A stretch of DNA of 60,207 bases from JACVRU01 sp040902725 (GCA_040902725.1 JBBDWU010000055.1:1-60207); one strand, 5' to 3'. Counted from the first letter of the stretch, positions 15,520-24,544 are shown. Translations and numbers: made by a program. The notes: generated by a model from the letters alone, not told the origin.

Positions 15520-16284
15520 GTGACGCAGCTCGAGCTGAAGAACCTGCACGTCGCGCTGGAGGACGGCACCGAGATCGTCAGGGGTGTCGATCTCACGGTG
15601 CGCACCGGCGAGGTGCACGCAGTCATGGGCCCGAACGGCTCGGGCAAGTCGACGCTGGCCTACGCGCTGATGGGCCACCCGGCCTACGTCATCACCGAGG
15701 GGCAGATCGTGCTCGACGGCGAGGACATCACCGAGCTCGGGGCGGACAAGCGCGCGCAGCGCGGCCTCTTCCTCGCGTTCCAGTACCCGCACGCCGTCCC
15801 CGGCGTGACGGTCACGAGCTTCCTGCGCGCCGCGATCAACGCGATCCGCAAGGCCAAGGCCGGCGGCGTCGACGACCCGATTCCGGTCAAGCAGTTCCGC
15901 ACCGAGATCCTGGCCGCGATGGACAAGCTCAAGGTGCCCCGCGAGCTCGCCCAGCGCTACCTGAACGAGGGCTTCTCGGGCGGCGAGAAGAAGCGCGTCG
16001 AGATCCTCCAGATGGCGCTGCTCCAGCCGCGGATCGCAGTCCTCGACGAGACCGACTCCGGGCTCGACATCGACGCGCTCAAGATCGTCGCCGCGGGGGT
16101 CAAGGACCTCGTCGGCCCCGAGATGGGCGCGCTCATCATCACGCACTACCAGCGGATCCTCGACTACATCGAGCCCGACTTCGTGCACGTCTTCGTGGAA
16201 GGGGGTATCGTTGCCGAAGGCGGCCCCGAGCTCGCCCACAAGCTCGAGGCCGAAGGCTACGAGGCATTCGAGGTGAAGGTCTGA
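15520..16284 (+). CDS. sufC: Fe-S cluster assembly ATPase SufC
   Basis: A 254-aa ABC-type ATPase of the SufBCD scaffold, which uses ATP to reshape SufB-SufD during Fe-S cluster assembly. It has Walker A GPNGSGKST, the Q-loop FQYP, signature FSGGEKKR, Walker B IAVLDETDSGLD and switch His in IITHYQR; LDETDSGLD is diagnostic of SufC. Possible starts are TTG 15505, GTG 15511 and GTG 15520. I chose 15520 because GGAAG lies 8 nt upstream and the family N-terminus begins there. Its stop shares one base with the sufB start (TGATG). Confidence 0.95.
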   Translation: MTQLELKNLHVALEDGTEIVRGVDLTVRTGEVHAVMGPNGSGKSTLAYALMGHPAYVITEGQIVLDGEDITELGADKRAQRGLFLAFQYPHAVPGVTVTSFLRAAINAIRKAKAGGVDDPIPVKQFRTEILAAMDKLKVPRELAQRYLNEGFSGGEKKRVEILQMALLQPRIAVLDETDSGLDIDALKIVAAGVKDLVGPEMGALIITHYQRILDYIEPDFVHVFVEGGIVAEGGPELAHKLEAEGYEAFEVKV

Positions 16285-17702
16285 TGGCGACGAGCGAGAC
16301 CGAGACCGTCCGCGGGATCGGGACCGACTACGAGATCAAGTACGGCTTCCACGTCGCGGAGGACTACTTCTTCAAGTCTGGTCGCGGCCTCTCGCACGAG
16401 CTGGTCGACGCGATCTCGTCGCACAAGGACGAGCCGGACTGGATGCGGAAGTTCCGCCACCGCAGCCTGGAGTACTTCCTGGCGCGGCCGCTGCCCCGCT
16501 GGGGCGCCGACCTGTCCACGATCGACTTCGAGAACATCTACTACTACATCAAGCCGACCGAGAAGCAGGCCAAGTCCTGGGAGGACCTGCCGACCGACAT
16601 CCGCGAGACGTGGGACAAGCTCGGGATCCCGGAGGCGGAGAAGAAGTACCTCGCCGGCGTCGGCGCCCAGTACGAGTCCGAGGTCGTCTACCACAAGCTC
16701 CAGGAGGACCTGGAGCAGCAGGGCGTGCTCTTCCTCGACATGGACTCGGGCCTGCGCGAGCACGAGGAGCTCGTCAAGCAGTACTTCGGGACGATCATCC
16801 CGCAGAACGACAACAAGTTCGCGGCGCTGAACTCGGCCGTCTGGTCGGGCGGCTCGTTCATCTACGTGCCGCCGGGCGTGAAGATCGAGATGCCGCTCCA
16901 GGCCTACTTCCGCATCAACGCGGAGAACATGGGCCAGTTCGAGCGCACCCTGATCATCATCGACGAGGGCGCGTACGTGCACTACGTCGAGGGCTGCACC
17001 GCTCCGATCTACACGACCGACTCGCTGCACTCGGCGGTGGTGGAGATCATCGTCAAGAAGGGCGGGCGCTGCCGCTACACGACGATCCAGAACTGGTCGA
17101 CCAACGTCTACAACCTCGTCACCAAGCGGGCCGTCGCCTACGAGGACGCGACGATGGAGTGGGTCGACGGCAACCTCGGCTCCAAGATCACGATGAAGTA
17201 CCCGGCCATCTGGCTCATGGGCGAGCGCGCCCACGGCGAAGTGCTGTCGATCGCGTTTGCGGGCAAGGGCCAGCACACCGACGCCGGCGGCAAGGCCGTG
17301 CACGTCGCGCCGAACACGACCTCGGTGATCACGTCCAAGTCGATCTCGAAGAGCGGCGGCCGCGCCGGCTACCGCGGGCTGCTCGAGGTGGCGAAGGGAG
17401 CGCACGGCTCCAGGTCGAAGGTCGTCTGCGACGCGCTGATCCTCGACGAGGAGTCGCGCTCCGACACGTACCCGTACATGAAGATCGACGAGTCCGACGT
17501 GGACATCGGCCACGAGGCGACCGTGTCCAAGATCGGCGAGGAGCAGCTCTTCTACCTGATGTCGCGCGGCCTCACGGAGGCCGAGGCGGCGGCGATGATC
17601 GTGTCCGGCTTCGTCGAGCCGATCACGAAGGAGCTGCCGCTCGAGTACGCGGTCGAGATGAACCGGCTGATCCAGCTCCAGATGGAAGGATCGGTTGGTT
17701 AG
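16284..17702 (+). CDS. sufB: Fe-S cluster scaffold protein SufB
   Basis: A 472-aa protein of the SufB/SufD beta-helix family. Early SufB-specific segments are YEIKYGFHVAEDYFF and KFRHRSLEYF, and the core shows GGSFIYVPPGVKIEMPLQAY, HYVEGCTAPIY and the C-terminal DEEQLFYLMSRGL-type motif (here GEEQLFYLMSRGLTEAEA). Cys in EGCTAP and the Glu/Lys residues of the helix core form the nascent-cluster site in characterised homologues. Length matches the family (about 470). One-base overlap with sufC implies translational coupling. Confidence 0.96.
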   Translation: MATSETETVRGIGTDYEIKYGFHVAEDYFFKSGRGLSHELVDAISSHKDEPDWMRKFRHRSLEYFLARPLPRWGADLSTIDFENIYYYIKPTEKQAKSWEDLPTDIRETWDKLGIPEAEKKYLAGVGAQYESEVVYHKLQEDLEQQGVLFLDMDSGLREHEELVKQYFGTIIPQNDNKFAALNSAVWSGGSFIYVPPGVKIEMPLQAYFRINAENMGQFERTLIIIDEGAYVHYVEGCTAPIYTTDSLHSAVVEIIVKKGGRCRYTTIQNWSTNVYNLVTKRAVAYEDATMEWVDGNLGSKITMKYPAIWLMGERAHGEVLSIAFAGKGQHTDAGGKAVHVAPNTTSVITSKSISKSGGRAGYRGLLEVAKGAHGSRSKVVCDALILDEESRSDTYPYMKIDESDVDIGHEATVSKIGEEQLFYLMSRGLTEAEAAAMIVSGFVEPITKELPLEYAVEMNRLIQLQMEGSVG

Positions 17703-18074
17703 CTCGATCTCGAAGGTCGACTCCGTAGGCATCCCTTCGACGAACACCGAGCGCTCGCGAGCCTTCTACGTGGATACGCTCGGACTGCGACCGGACGAGC
17801 GGTCGTGGAACGAGTTCTGGGTCGGCGAGACGTGCTTCGCGAGGAGCCCGGCCGCTTTGGAATGGAGTTCCAGGCCCAGAAGAACGGCATCGCGCTGCTG
17901 CGGGTGGAGGACGTCGAAGCTGCACGGGTCGAGCTGGAGGCCAAGGGCGTCGAGTTCGCCGGCGAGACGGTGGACACAGGCGTCTGCCACATGGCCACCC
18001 TCGCCGATCCCGACGGCAACGAGCTCGTGCTGCACAGGCGCTACGCGCCGTATTCGGACGGGACGACGCCGTGA
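17695..18074 (+). pseudogene. VOC (glyoxalase-like) protein, frameshifted
   Basis: Two frames together give one VOC-fold protein of about 125 residues. The first 48 codons read SKVDSVGIPSTNTERSRAFY and WNEFWVGETCF; from about 17847 the other frame continues EPGRFGMEFQAQKNGIALLR and ends DPDGNELVLHRRYAPYSDG. The break (17840-17850) fits a net loss of one base. VOC proteins are metal-dependent isomerases, dioxygenases or resistance proteins; the substrate is unknown. TTG start, supported by GGAAGGA 4 nt upstream, overlapping sufB by 8 nt. Its place inside the suf operon suggests co-transcription. It may be a real pseudogene or a sequence error. Confidence 0.7.
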
Positions 18075-18274
18075 TCGAGTTCACGCCGCTGCCGCCGGGC
18101 ACGATCGCGCTGCGCGTGCCCGACGTCGCCGAGGCGAAGGCGAAGCTCGAAGCGGCCGGCGTCACCGTGAACGAGCTGTGGGACTCCGGCGTCTGCTGCG
18201 GGGCGGGCCTCCGCGACCCCGCCGGCAACCCGATCCTCCTCCACCGCCGGTACGCGCCGTATGAGCAGAGCTGA
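18071..18274 (+). CDS. Half-length VOC-like protein
   Basis: A 67-aa product matching only the second beta-alpha-beta-beta-beta module of a VOC protein: IALRVPDVAEAKAKLEAAGV, DSGVCCGAGLRDPAGNP and LLHRRYAPYEQ. The end closely echoes the preceding VOC gene (LHRRYAPY in both), so it probably arose by partial duplication. A single module cannot form the usual paired active site unless it dimerises. GTG start with a 4-nt overlap to the VOC reading frame; its end overlaps the sufD start by 14 nt. Coding status is likely but not certain. Confidence 0.6.
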   Translation: MIEFTPLPPGTIALRVPDVAEAKAKLEAAGVTVNELWDSGVCCGAGLRDPAGNPILLHRRYAPYEQS

Positions 18275-19427
18275 CGTCCTTGCCGCCTACCAGCGGCTGC
18301 CGATCCCGGACCTGACCCAGGAGCACTGGCGCTTCACCGACCTGCGCGGCTTCGACCCCGATGCGTTCTCCGCCGAGGGCGGCGAGGTCATGCGGCCGGA
18401 GTCGATGCTCGAGCTGGACGTGGCCGGGCTGGCCTTCGCCGGCGAGGGCGGGATCGAGATCGAGCGGGCACCCGAGGGAGTCACCTTCGCGCCGCTCTCC
18501 GACGCGCACGAGCGTCTCCACGAGCTGGTCGGCTGGGACGAGAAGTTCGCCGCGCACAACGCGGCCATGTGGCAGCACGGCCTGCTGGTCCATGTCGCCA
18601 AGGACGTGGTGCTCGAGCGGCCGCTCTACGTCCGGGTCGCGAACGCGGTCGACGGCGGCTCGCTCTTCTGGCGCCTGCTCGTGGTCGCCGAGGAGGGCGC
18701 TCGCTTCTCGCTCGTGGAGGAGCTCGCCTCGGCGACGCCGGAGCTCTCGGGCTACGCGAACACGGTCGCCGAGCTCTTCGTGGGCCAGGCCGCGAAGCTC
18801 GAGTACGTCTCGATCCAGAACCTGTCCCGCCAGACCTGGCACTTTGCGGCGCAGCACGCGCGCGTCGACCGGGACGGCGAGCTCGACTGGGTCGTCGGCG
18901 GCTTCGGCTCGAAGAAGGGCAAGACGTGGATCCAGAACGATCTCGCGGGCCCGGGCGCGCGCTCGCGCGTGACCGGCGCCTACTTCGCCGACGGCGACCA
19001 GCACATCGACTACGACACCTTCCAGGAGCACATGGCGCCTTCCACCACCTCCGACTTCGCCTTCAAGGGCGCGTTGCGCGACAAGGCAACGGCGGTCTGG
19101 CGCGGGATGATCCGCGTCGAGCGCGAGGCGCAGCAGACGGACGCCTACCAGGAAAGCCGCGCGCTGATGCTCTCGCCGGACGCGCACGCAGTCCCGATCC
19201 CGGGGCTCGAGATCCTCGCCAACGACGTCCGCTGCACGCATGGCGCCACCGTGGGGCGCGTCGACCGCGACGAGCTGTTCTACGCGATGGCGCGCGGGCT
19301 CTCGCGGGCGGAGGCCGAACGCCTGATCATCCGCGGCTTCTTCCAGAATATCCTCGACCGCATCGAGCTGGAGCCGGTACGGGAGGCCGTCGCGGCGGCC
19401 CTCGAGGCGCGGATCCCGCAGGCTTAG
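18261..19427 (+). CDS. sufD: Fe-S cluster assembly protein SufD
   Basis: A 388-aa SufB/SufD-family protein, the partner that completes the SufBCD scaffold. Markers are the EHWRFTDLRGF opening, the beta-helix segment EYVSIQNLSRQTWHFA, IDYDTFQEHMAPSTTSDFAFKG (quoted in part) and the C-terminal CTHGATVGRVDRDELFYAMARGL region with the conserved Cys-x-His. ATG start overlaps the preceding small gene by 14 nt. A hairpin terminator lies about 75 bp downstream, closing the sufC-B-D transcription unit. Confidence 0.95.
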   Translation: MSRADVLAAYQRLPIPDLTQEHWRFTDLRGFDPDAFSAEGGEVMRPESMLELDVAGLAFAGEGGIEIERAPEGVTFAPLSDAHERLHELVGWDEKFAAHNAAMWQHGLLVHVAKDVVLERPLYVRVANAVDGGSLFWRLLVVAEEGARFSLVEELASATPELSGYANTVAELFVGQAAKLEYVSIQNLSRQTWHFAAQHARVDRDGELDWVVGGFGSKKGKTWIQNDLAGPGARSRVTGAYFADGDQHIDYDTFQEHMAPSTTSDFAFKGALRDKATAVWRGMIRVEREAQQTDAYQESRALMLSPDAHAVPIPGLEILANDVRCTHGATVGRVDRDELFYAMARGLSRAEAERLIIRGFFQNILDRIELEPVREAVAAALEARIPQA

Positions 19428-19459
19428 GTCATGAACGCCCTACAGACTGAAAGTGCTGC

Positions 19460-19465
19460 TACTAT
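19460..19465 (+). promoter_or_regulatory. Candidate -10 box TACTAT upstream of NYN gene leader
   Basis: TACTAT lies between sufD and the downstream terminator hairpin, about 70 nt before the NYN start codon. RNA starting near 19472 would include a GCGACG-TTTC-CGTCGC hairpin (19473-19488) and then the terminator. Confidence 0.4.
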
Positions 19466-19500
19466 GCGGTCTGCGACGTTTCCGTCGCGCCATTTACCTG

Positions 19501-19526
19501 GGGCCCTCTAAGGGCCCTTTCTTATT
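19501..19526 (+). terminator. Intrinsic terminator, possible attenuator before NYN gene
   Basis: GGGCCCT-CTA-AGGGCCC forms a 7-bp stem followed by TTTCTTATT. It ends the suf operon, but it also lies directly before the GGAGG and ATG of the NYN gene, leaving no room for a promoter in between. Transcripts reaching that gene must read through it. Confidence 0.75.
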
Positions 19527-19535
19527 GGAGGAATC

Positions 19536-20335
19536 ATGGATAGGTTCGGAATGTTCGTCGATGCGGGGTATCTCTATTCCGCTTCCGGGAAGCTTCTCTT
19601 CGGAACCACAGAACGGCGCCGCCTGATCATGAACTTCGATGGGATCTTGGGCAGCCTGCAGCGGTTCGGGGCCGACAACTGCCGCCTTGAGCACCGAGGA
19701 CGTACTGGTACGACGGCGCGCGGGACACTGTGCCTACTCCGCAGCACATCGAGATTGCCAATCTGCCGGGCGTGAAGCTTCGACTTGGCCGCCTGACAGC
19801 CGGTGGTCAGAAAGGTGTGGACTCGCGGATCGTCCGTGATCTCATCATGCTGGCTACGCACCGCGCCATCTCGACCGCGTACCTCCTCGGAGGAGACGAG
19901 GATCTTCGAGAGGGCGTCAGCGAAGCGCAGGAGCGCGGGGTTAAGGTCACTCTGATCGGCGTCGAGCCGCTCGACGAGCAGAACCTTTCCCCGACGCTTG
20001 CGATGGAGGCGGATGAGGTTCTTGTCCTTGATCGGGATTTCGTCAGCCCCCACATCCGAGAGCGCGCGCCAGATGTTGTCCCGACGCTCGAACCCGCGGA
20101 TCCGCGCGATCCGGAAGCCCTTGGGCGCGCATTTGCCGCCGCACACATGGAACGCGAGGGTCCGGGCGTCCGCCAAGTCCTTCTTGATCGCCGGCCCCGC
20201 ACAATCCCGCCGGATGTCGACAGGTTGCTTCTGGTCTACGCGTCGCGGTCCCTCGGCGTTGGCCGCGTGGACGACGATGTTCGTCGAGAGATTCGGCGGG
20301 GCTTTTGGACGGGAGTCGAGGAGCACGGCGAATAG
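19536..20335 (+). pseudogene. NYN/LabA-family (DUF88) protein, frameshifted
   Basis: The first 54 codons read DRFGMFVDAGYLYSASGKLL, the start of a NYN (PIN-like RNase) domain with its acidic Asp. At about 19695-19700 one base appears missing: the frame shifted by one continues TYWYDGARDTVPTPQHIEIA, then KGVDSRIVRDLIMLA and LLGGDEDLREGV, which hold the other conserved Asp residues. Joined, the product is about 266 aa. NYN proteins are predicted metal-dependent ribonucleases. RBS GGAGG is 5 nt before the ATG. Base composition is less GC-rich than the neighbours. If the break is a sequencing error, this is an intact gene. Confidence 0.72.
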
Positions 20336-20355
20336 GTCGTCCGCCAGTCTGCGGA

Positions 20356-21771
20356 GTGAGTAGGCAGCCAGACGAGGCCGCAGCCCGGCCGCGCCAGCAC
20401 TACAACGTCACGCTGGCGATCCTCGTCTTCGCGGGGACGGCGTTCGCGCTCCAGCAGACGATGATCATCCCGGCGCTGCCGGTCCTGCGGGACGAGTTCG
20501 ACACCACCACCGGCTGGGCGACGTGGCTGTTCACCGGCTTCCTCCTCTCGGCCTCGGTCGCGATCCCGATCTTCGGCAAGCTCGGCGACCAGCACGGCAA
20601 GGAGCGGCTGCTCGTCATCAGCCTCGGCATCTTCCTGCTCGGCTCGATCGGCGCGGTCTTCGCGCCGAACATCGGCGTCCTGATCGCCTGCCGGATCCTC
20701 CAGGGCGCCGGGGGCGCCGTCTTCCCGCTCAGCTTCTCGATCATCAAGGACGAGTTCCCCGCGGAGAAGGTCGGAGTCGCGGTCGGCGCGGTCTCCGCGG
20801 TCTTCGCGATCGGCGGCAGCCTCGGCCTCGTGCTCTCTGGCGTGATCGTGGACTCGCTCTCCTGGCGCTGGCTCTTCATCGTCGGCGCGGTCGGCGTCGC
20901 GATCGCGGTCGCGCTCGTCCACCTCTTCGTGCCCGAGTCGCCGATCAAGACGCCGTCGCGTGTGGACGTGCCGGGCGTGGCGCTCCTTTCGGCCGGCCTG
21001 CTCGCGCTGCTGCTCGCTCTGACCGAGGGCGACAGCTGGGGCTGGGGTTCCGCCCGGATCCTCGGCCTGTTCGCCGGCGCGGCTGCGGCTCTCGTCGCCT
21101 GGGGATTCGTCGAGCTGCGCGTGCCCGAGCCGATGGTGGACATGCGGATGCTGGCCCAGCGGGCCGTGCTCTTCGCGAACCTCTCGGCGCTGATCGCCGG
21201 CTTCGCGCTCTTCGGCACCTTCATCATCGTCCCGCAGCTGCTGCAGCTGCCGCCCGAGCTGGCCGAGCACGGCTTCGGCGTCAGCGCGACCAAGACAGGC
21301 ATCTACCTGCTGCCGGGCACCGTGATCGGCTTCGTCACCGGGCCGCTCGCCGGCGTGATGGGCAACCGCCTCGGCGCCAAGTGGCCACTCTCCCTCGGGA
21401 TGCTCCTCGGGGGCGCGGGCCTCGCCCTCCTGGCTCTCTGGCACGAGACCGAGTGGCAGATCGTCGCGGGGATGTTCGTGCTCGGGGCCGGCCTCCCGAT
21501 GACGTTCGCCGGCATGGCCAAGGTGATCGTCGACGCCGTCCGGCCCTCGGAGACGGGCGTCGCGACCGGCATGAACACGGTCATGCGGACGGTCGGCGGT
21601 GTCGTCGGCGGCCAGGCGGTGGCCGCGCTGCTCGCGATCGACACGATCGGGACGACGGACATCCCCGCCGAGTCGGCCTTCGTCGCCGCCTTCTCGGTGG
21701 GCGCGGCGAGCGCCGTCGTCGGCGGGCTCGTCGCCCTCCTCATCACGCCGCGGCGTAGATTGCGGACGTGA
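20356..21771 (+). CDS. MFS drug:H+ antiporter (DHA2, 14-helix type)
   Basis: A 471-aa transporter with about 14 hydrophobic helices, the DHA2 family pattern of EmrB/QacA multidrug exporters. Motif A-like GKLGDQHGKERLL sits between helices 2 and 3, and motif C-like GGSLGLVLSGVIVD lies in helix 5. Substrate cannot be predicted. I start at GTG 20356 because upstream sequence belongs to the NYN gene and the basic N-terminal tail precedes the first helix (ILVFAGTAFALQQTMIIPAL). Its 3' end overlaps the methyltransferase gene by 4 nt. Confidence 0.85.
   Translation: MSRQPDEAAARPRQHYNVTLAILVFAGTAFALQQTMIIPALPVLRDEFDTTTGWATWLFTGFLLSASVAIPIFGKLGDQHGKERLLVISLGIFLLGSIGAVFAPNIGVLIACRILQGAGGAVFPLSFSIIKDEFPAEKVGVAVGAVSAVFAIGGSLGLVLSGVIVDSLSWRWLFIVGAVGVAIAVALVHLFVPESPIKTPSRVDVPGVALLSAGLLALLLALTEGDSWGWGSARILGLFAGAAAALVAWGFVELRVPEPMVDMRMLAQRAVLFANLSALIAGFALFGTFIIVPQLLQLPPELAEHGFGVSATKTGIYLLPGTVIGFVTGPLAGVMGNRLGAKWPLSLGMLLGGAGLALLALWHETEWQIVAGMFVLGAGLPMTFAGMAKVIVDAVRPSETGVATGMNTVMRTVGGVVGGQAVAALLAIDTIGTTDIPAESAFVAAFSVGAASAVVGGLVALLITPRRRLRT
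21756..21761 (+). promoter_or_regulatory. Candidate leaderless promoter (TAGATT) of methyltransferase gene
   Basis: TAGATT, within the last codons of the MFS gene, is exactly 6 nt before the GTG at 21768. It may give independent transcription of the methyltransferase and following genes. Confidence 0.4.
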
Positions 21772-22391
21772 GCTGCGACTGCGACAAGGTGTTCAGCGGC
21801 CGGTTCGCGCGGCGAATGGCCAAGCGGTACCGCAAGCGGGGCCTCGACGCGACCGCGCGGCGAATGGCCGACTTCCTCGCTGCCCAGGGGCTCGAGGGCG
21901 CGACCGTGCTCGAGATCGGCGGCGGCGTCGGCGAGATCCACGTCGAGCTGCTGAAGCGCGGCGCCGTCGGCGCCGTCAACCTGGAACTCTCGCCCGAGTA
22001 CGACGAGCAGGCAGGGCGTCTCGCCACAGAGCAGGGCGTCGCCGACCGCATCGAGCGCCGCCTCCACGACATCGCCGAGGCGCCCGTGGAGCCGGCGGAC
22101 GTGGTCGTCCTGCACCGGGTCGTCTGCTGCTACCCGGACTACGAGCGGCTGCTCGGCGCGGCCGCCGCGCACGCGCGCCGGCTGCTCGTCTTCAGCTATC
22201 CGCGGCACAACCTTCTCGTGCGCGCGCTCGTCTGGCTCGAGAACGCGAGCCAGGCGCTCCGCCGGCGGGAGTTCCGCGCCTTCGTCCACCCGCCGGCGGC
22301 GATGCTCGCCGTGGCCGAGGGCAAGGGATTGCGTCGGACGTTCGCCCACGACGGATTCGTGTGGCAGGTCGCAGGGCTCGAGCGGGCCTGA
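21768..22391 (+). CDS. Class I SAM-dependent methyltransferase
   Basis: A 207-aa soluble enzyme with SAM motif I VLEIGGGVGEIHVEL, an acidic residue at the end of strand 2 (VNLELS), and motif-IV-like DVVVLHRVVCCYPDYERLL. The pattern resembles Mg-protoporphyrin/ubiquinone-type small-molecule methyltransferases but the substrate is unknown. A Cys-rich N-terminus (SCDCDKVF) might bind metal. GTG start overlaps the MFS stop by 4 nt; its end overlaps the P-type ATPase by 31 nt. Confidence 0.8.
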   Translation: MSCDCDKVFSGRFARRMAKRYRKRGLDATARRMADFLAAQGLEGATVLEIGGGVGEIHVELLKRGAVGAVNLELSPEYDEQAGRLATEQGVADRIERRLHDIAEAPVEPADVVVLHRVVCCYPDYERLLGAAAAHARRLLVFSYPRHNLLVRALVWLENASQALRRREFRAFVHPPAAMLAVAEGKGLRRTFAHDGFVWQVAGLERA

Positions 22392-24541
22392 CCCAGGCCG
22401 AGGCGGAGCGCCGCCTCGCCGAGCGCGGCCCGGCCGAGCCGCCGCCGACCAGCCGCTCGACGGCGAGCATCGTCCGCGCCAACGTCTTCACGGTCTTCAA
22501 CGCGATCCTGATCGTGCTCGGCGTGCTGACGCTGGCGCTCGCGCAGTGGCAGGACGCCCTCTTCCTCGGCATCGTCGTCGCCAACTCGACGATCGGCATC
22601 GTCCAGGAGCTGCGCGCGAAGCGCGCGCTCGACCGGCTGGCCTCGCTCGTGGCGCCGCATGCGACGGTGGTGCGCGACGGCGAGGAGTGGGAGGTGGACG
22701 TCGAGGACGTCGTCGTCGGCGACCTCGTCCGCGTCGAGGCCGGCGACCAGGTGGTCGCGGACGGGAGGCTCGTGGAGAGCGAGGGCCTGGCGCTGGACGA
22801 GTCGATCCTCACCGGCGAGTCGCAGCCGGTGGCCCGGGCGACGGGCGAGGAGGTGCGTTCCGGTTCGTTCGCGGTCGAGGGCGCGGGCGGCTTCGAGGTG
22901 ACCGCCGTCGGCGACGACAGCTACGCGCAGCAGCTCGCGGGCGAGGCCCGTGAGTTCCGGCACCCGCGCTCGCCGCTCGAGCGCACGCTCAACCGGCTGC
23001 TGCTGATCACCGTCGCGGTCATGGCCCCGCTCGGCACGATCCTCGTCTACTCGCTCTGGCACGGCGACGAGCCGCTCGACGAGGCGGTGACGACGGCTGT
23101 GGCGGGGATCGTCACGCTCGTTCCCGAGGGCCTGATCCTGCTCGTCAGCCTCACCTTCGCGGCGGCCGCGCTCCAGCTCACGCGCCGCGGGGTGCTCGCG
23201 CAGCAGTTGAATGCGATCGAGTCGCTCGCCTCGGTGGACGTGATCTGCATCGACAAGACGGGGACGCTGACGGAGGCCGGCCTGCGGGTGCTCGAGGTCG
23301 AGCCGGAGGAGGTGCTCGAGCCGCTCGCGCGCTTCGCGGCCAGCTCGCCGAGCCGCAACGCGACGCTGCGTGCGATCGCAGAGGCGTTCCCGGCGGAGCC
23401 CGAGCGGGTGCGCGACTACGAGCCGTTCTCCTCGGCCAAGCGCTATAGCGCGCTCACGCTCGAGGACGGCCGGTACGCCCTCGGCGCGCCCGAGCTCTTC
23501 GGGCTCGAGCGCGACGGAAGCGGGCGCCGCGTGCTCGCCTTCGGCACCGGCGACTTCCGGCCGCTCGGCCAGGTCGTGCTCGCCGAGGAGCTGCGGCCGA
23601 GCGCGCGCGAGACGATCTCGTTCCTGCGCGACGAGGGCGTCGACGTCCAGGTGCTCTCCGGGGACGACCAGGCGACCGTGGAGGCGATCGCCTTGGACGC
23701 GGGCATCCCGCCGGAGGCGGTGCACGGCCGAGTCACGCCCGAGGAGAAGAAGCGCTTCGTCGAGCAGCTGCGCGACCGCGGCCGCTACGTGGCGATGGTC
23801 GGCGACGGCGTCAACGACGTGCCGGCGCTCAAGGCGGCCCGGCTGGCGATCGCGCAGGGCAACGGCTCCGAGATGGCGCGCAGTGTCGCCGACATGGTGC
23901 TCGTCCGCGGCGACTTCGACGCCGTCCCGCACATGGTCGCCCAGGGCCGCAAGATCCTCCGGAACATCCAGCGGGTGACGAAGCTGTTCGTGACGAAGTC
24001 GGTCTTCGCCGCCTTCCTGATCCTGCTCGTCGGCGTGACGTCGACGCCTTACCCGCTGCTGCCGCGCCACCTGACGCTCGCGGCCGCGCTGACGGTCGGC
24101 ATCCCGGGTTTCTTCCTCGCGCTGGCCCCGAGCACGGGGCCCTGGCAGACCACCGGCTTCCTGCGCGACGTCGCGCGCTTCGCCGTCCCAGCCGGGACGG
24201 CCGCGGGCCTCGGCGTGCTGGCCGCGTACCACTTCTCGCTCAGCGTGGTCGCGGCGCCGCTGGCCGACGCGCGGACGGTGGCCACCTCCGTGCTCGTGGT
24301 CGTCGGGCTCTATCTCGTGCTCGCGCTGGAGGCGACCGAGCGCCGGCGGGGACAGGCCGTGGGGGCGCTCTGCGGTGGCCTGCTCCTGCTCTACACGGTC
24401 GTGCTCGCCGTCGGCGGCCTGCGCGGGTTCTTCGACCTGACCGTCCCCGGCGGCTGGGAGGTGATCGCGATTCTCGGCGGCTCGGGCCTGGCGATCGCGG
24501 GCCTGGCCTTCACGGACGAGCGCTTCCTCCCTCGGGTGTAG
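22361..24541 (+). CDS. P-type cation-transporting ATPase (CtpE-like)
   Basis: A 726-aa membrane pump. Actuator domain TGES (ILTGESQPV), phosphorylation motif CIDKTGTLT (Asp298), hinge MVGDGVNDVPALKAA, and about eight to ten helices are visible. The helix-4 motif VPEGL is that of P2-type (Ca2+-like) pumps, not the CPx motif of heavy-metal pumps, and no metal-binding N-terminal domain is present. Its size and VPEGLILLVSL segment resemble mycobacterial CtpE, linked to Ca2+ uptake; the ion is inference. GTG 22361 keeps the complete N-terminus (GLTQAEAERRLAERG) at the cost of a 31-nt overlap with the methyltransferase gene. Confidence 0.85.
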   Translation: MAGRRARAGLTQAEAERRLAERGPAEPPPTSRSTASIVRANVFTVFNAILIVLGVLTLALAQWQDALFLGIVVANSTIGIVQELRAKRALDRLASLVAPHATVVRDGEEWEVDVEDVVVGDLVRVEAGDQVVADGRLVESEGLALDESILTGESQPVARATGEEVRSGSFAVEGAGGFEVTAVGDDSYAQQLAGEAREFRHPRSPLERTLNRLLLITVAVMAPLGTILVYSLWHGDEPLDEAVTTAVAGIVTLVPEGLILLVSLTFAAAALQLTRRGVLAQQLNAIESLASVDVICIDKTGTLTEAGLRVLEVEPEEVLEPLARFAASSPSRNATLRAIAEAFPAEPERVRDYEPFSSAKRYSALTLEDGRYALGAPELFGLERDGSGRRVLAFGTGDFRPLGQVVLAEELRPSARETISFLRDEGVDVQVLSGDDQATVEAIALDAGIPPEAVHGRVTPEEKKRFVEQLRDRGRYVAMVGDGVNDVPALKAARLAIAQGNGSEMARSVADMVLVRGDFDAVPHMVAQGRKILRNIQRVTKLFVTKSVFAAFLILLVGVTSTPYPLLPRHLTLAAALTVGIPGFFLALAPSTGPWQTTGFLRDVARFAVPAGTAAGLGVLAAYHFSLSVVAAPLADARTVATSVLVVVGLYLVLALEATERRRGQAVGALCGGLLLLYTVVLAVGGLRGFFDLTVPGGWEVIAILGGSGLAIAGLAFTDERFLPRV

Positions 24542-24544
24542 CCT
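24539..24544 (+). promoter_or_regulatory. Candidate leaderless promoter (TAGCCT) of sufS
   Basis: TAGCCT starts with the TAG stop of the ATPase gene and is 6 nt before the sufS ATG. No ribosome binding site precedes sufS. Confidence 0.45.
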
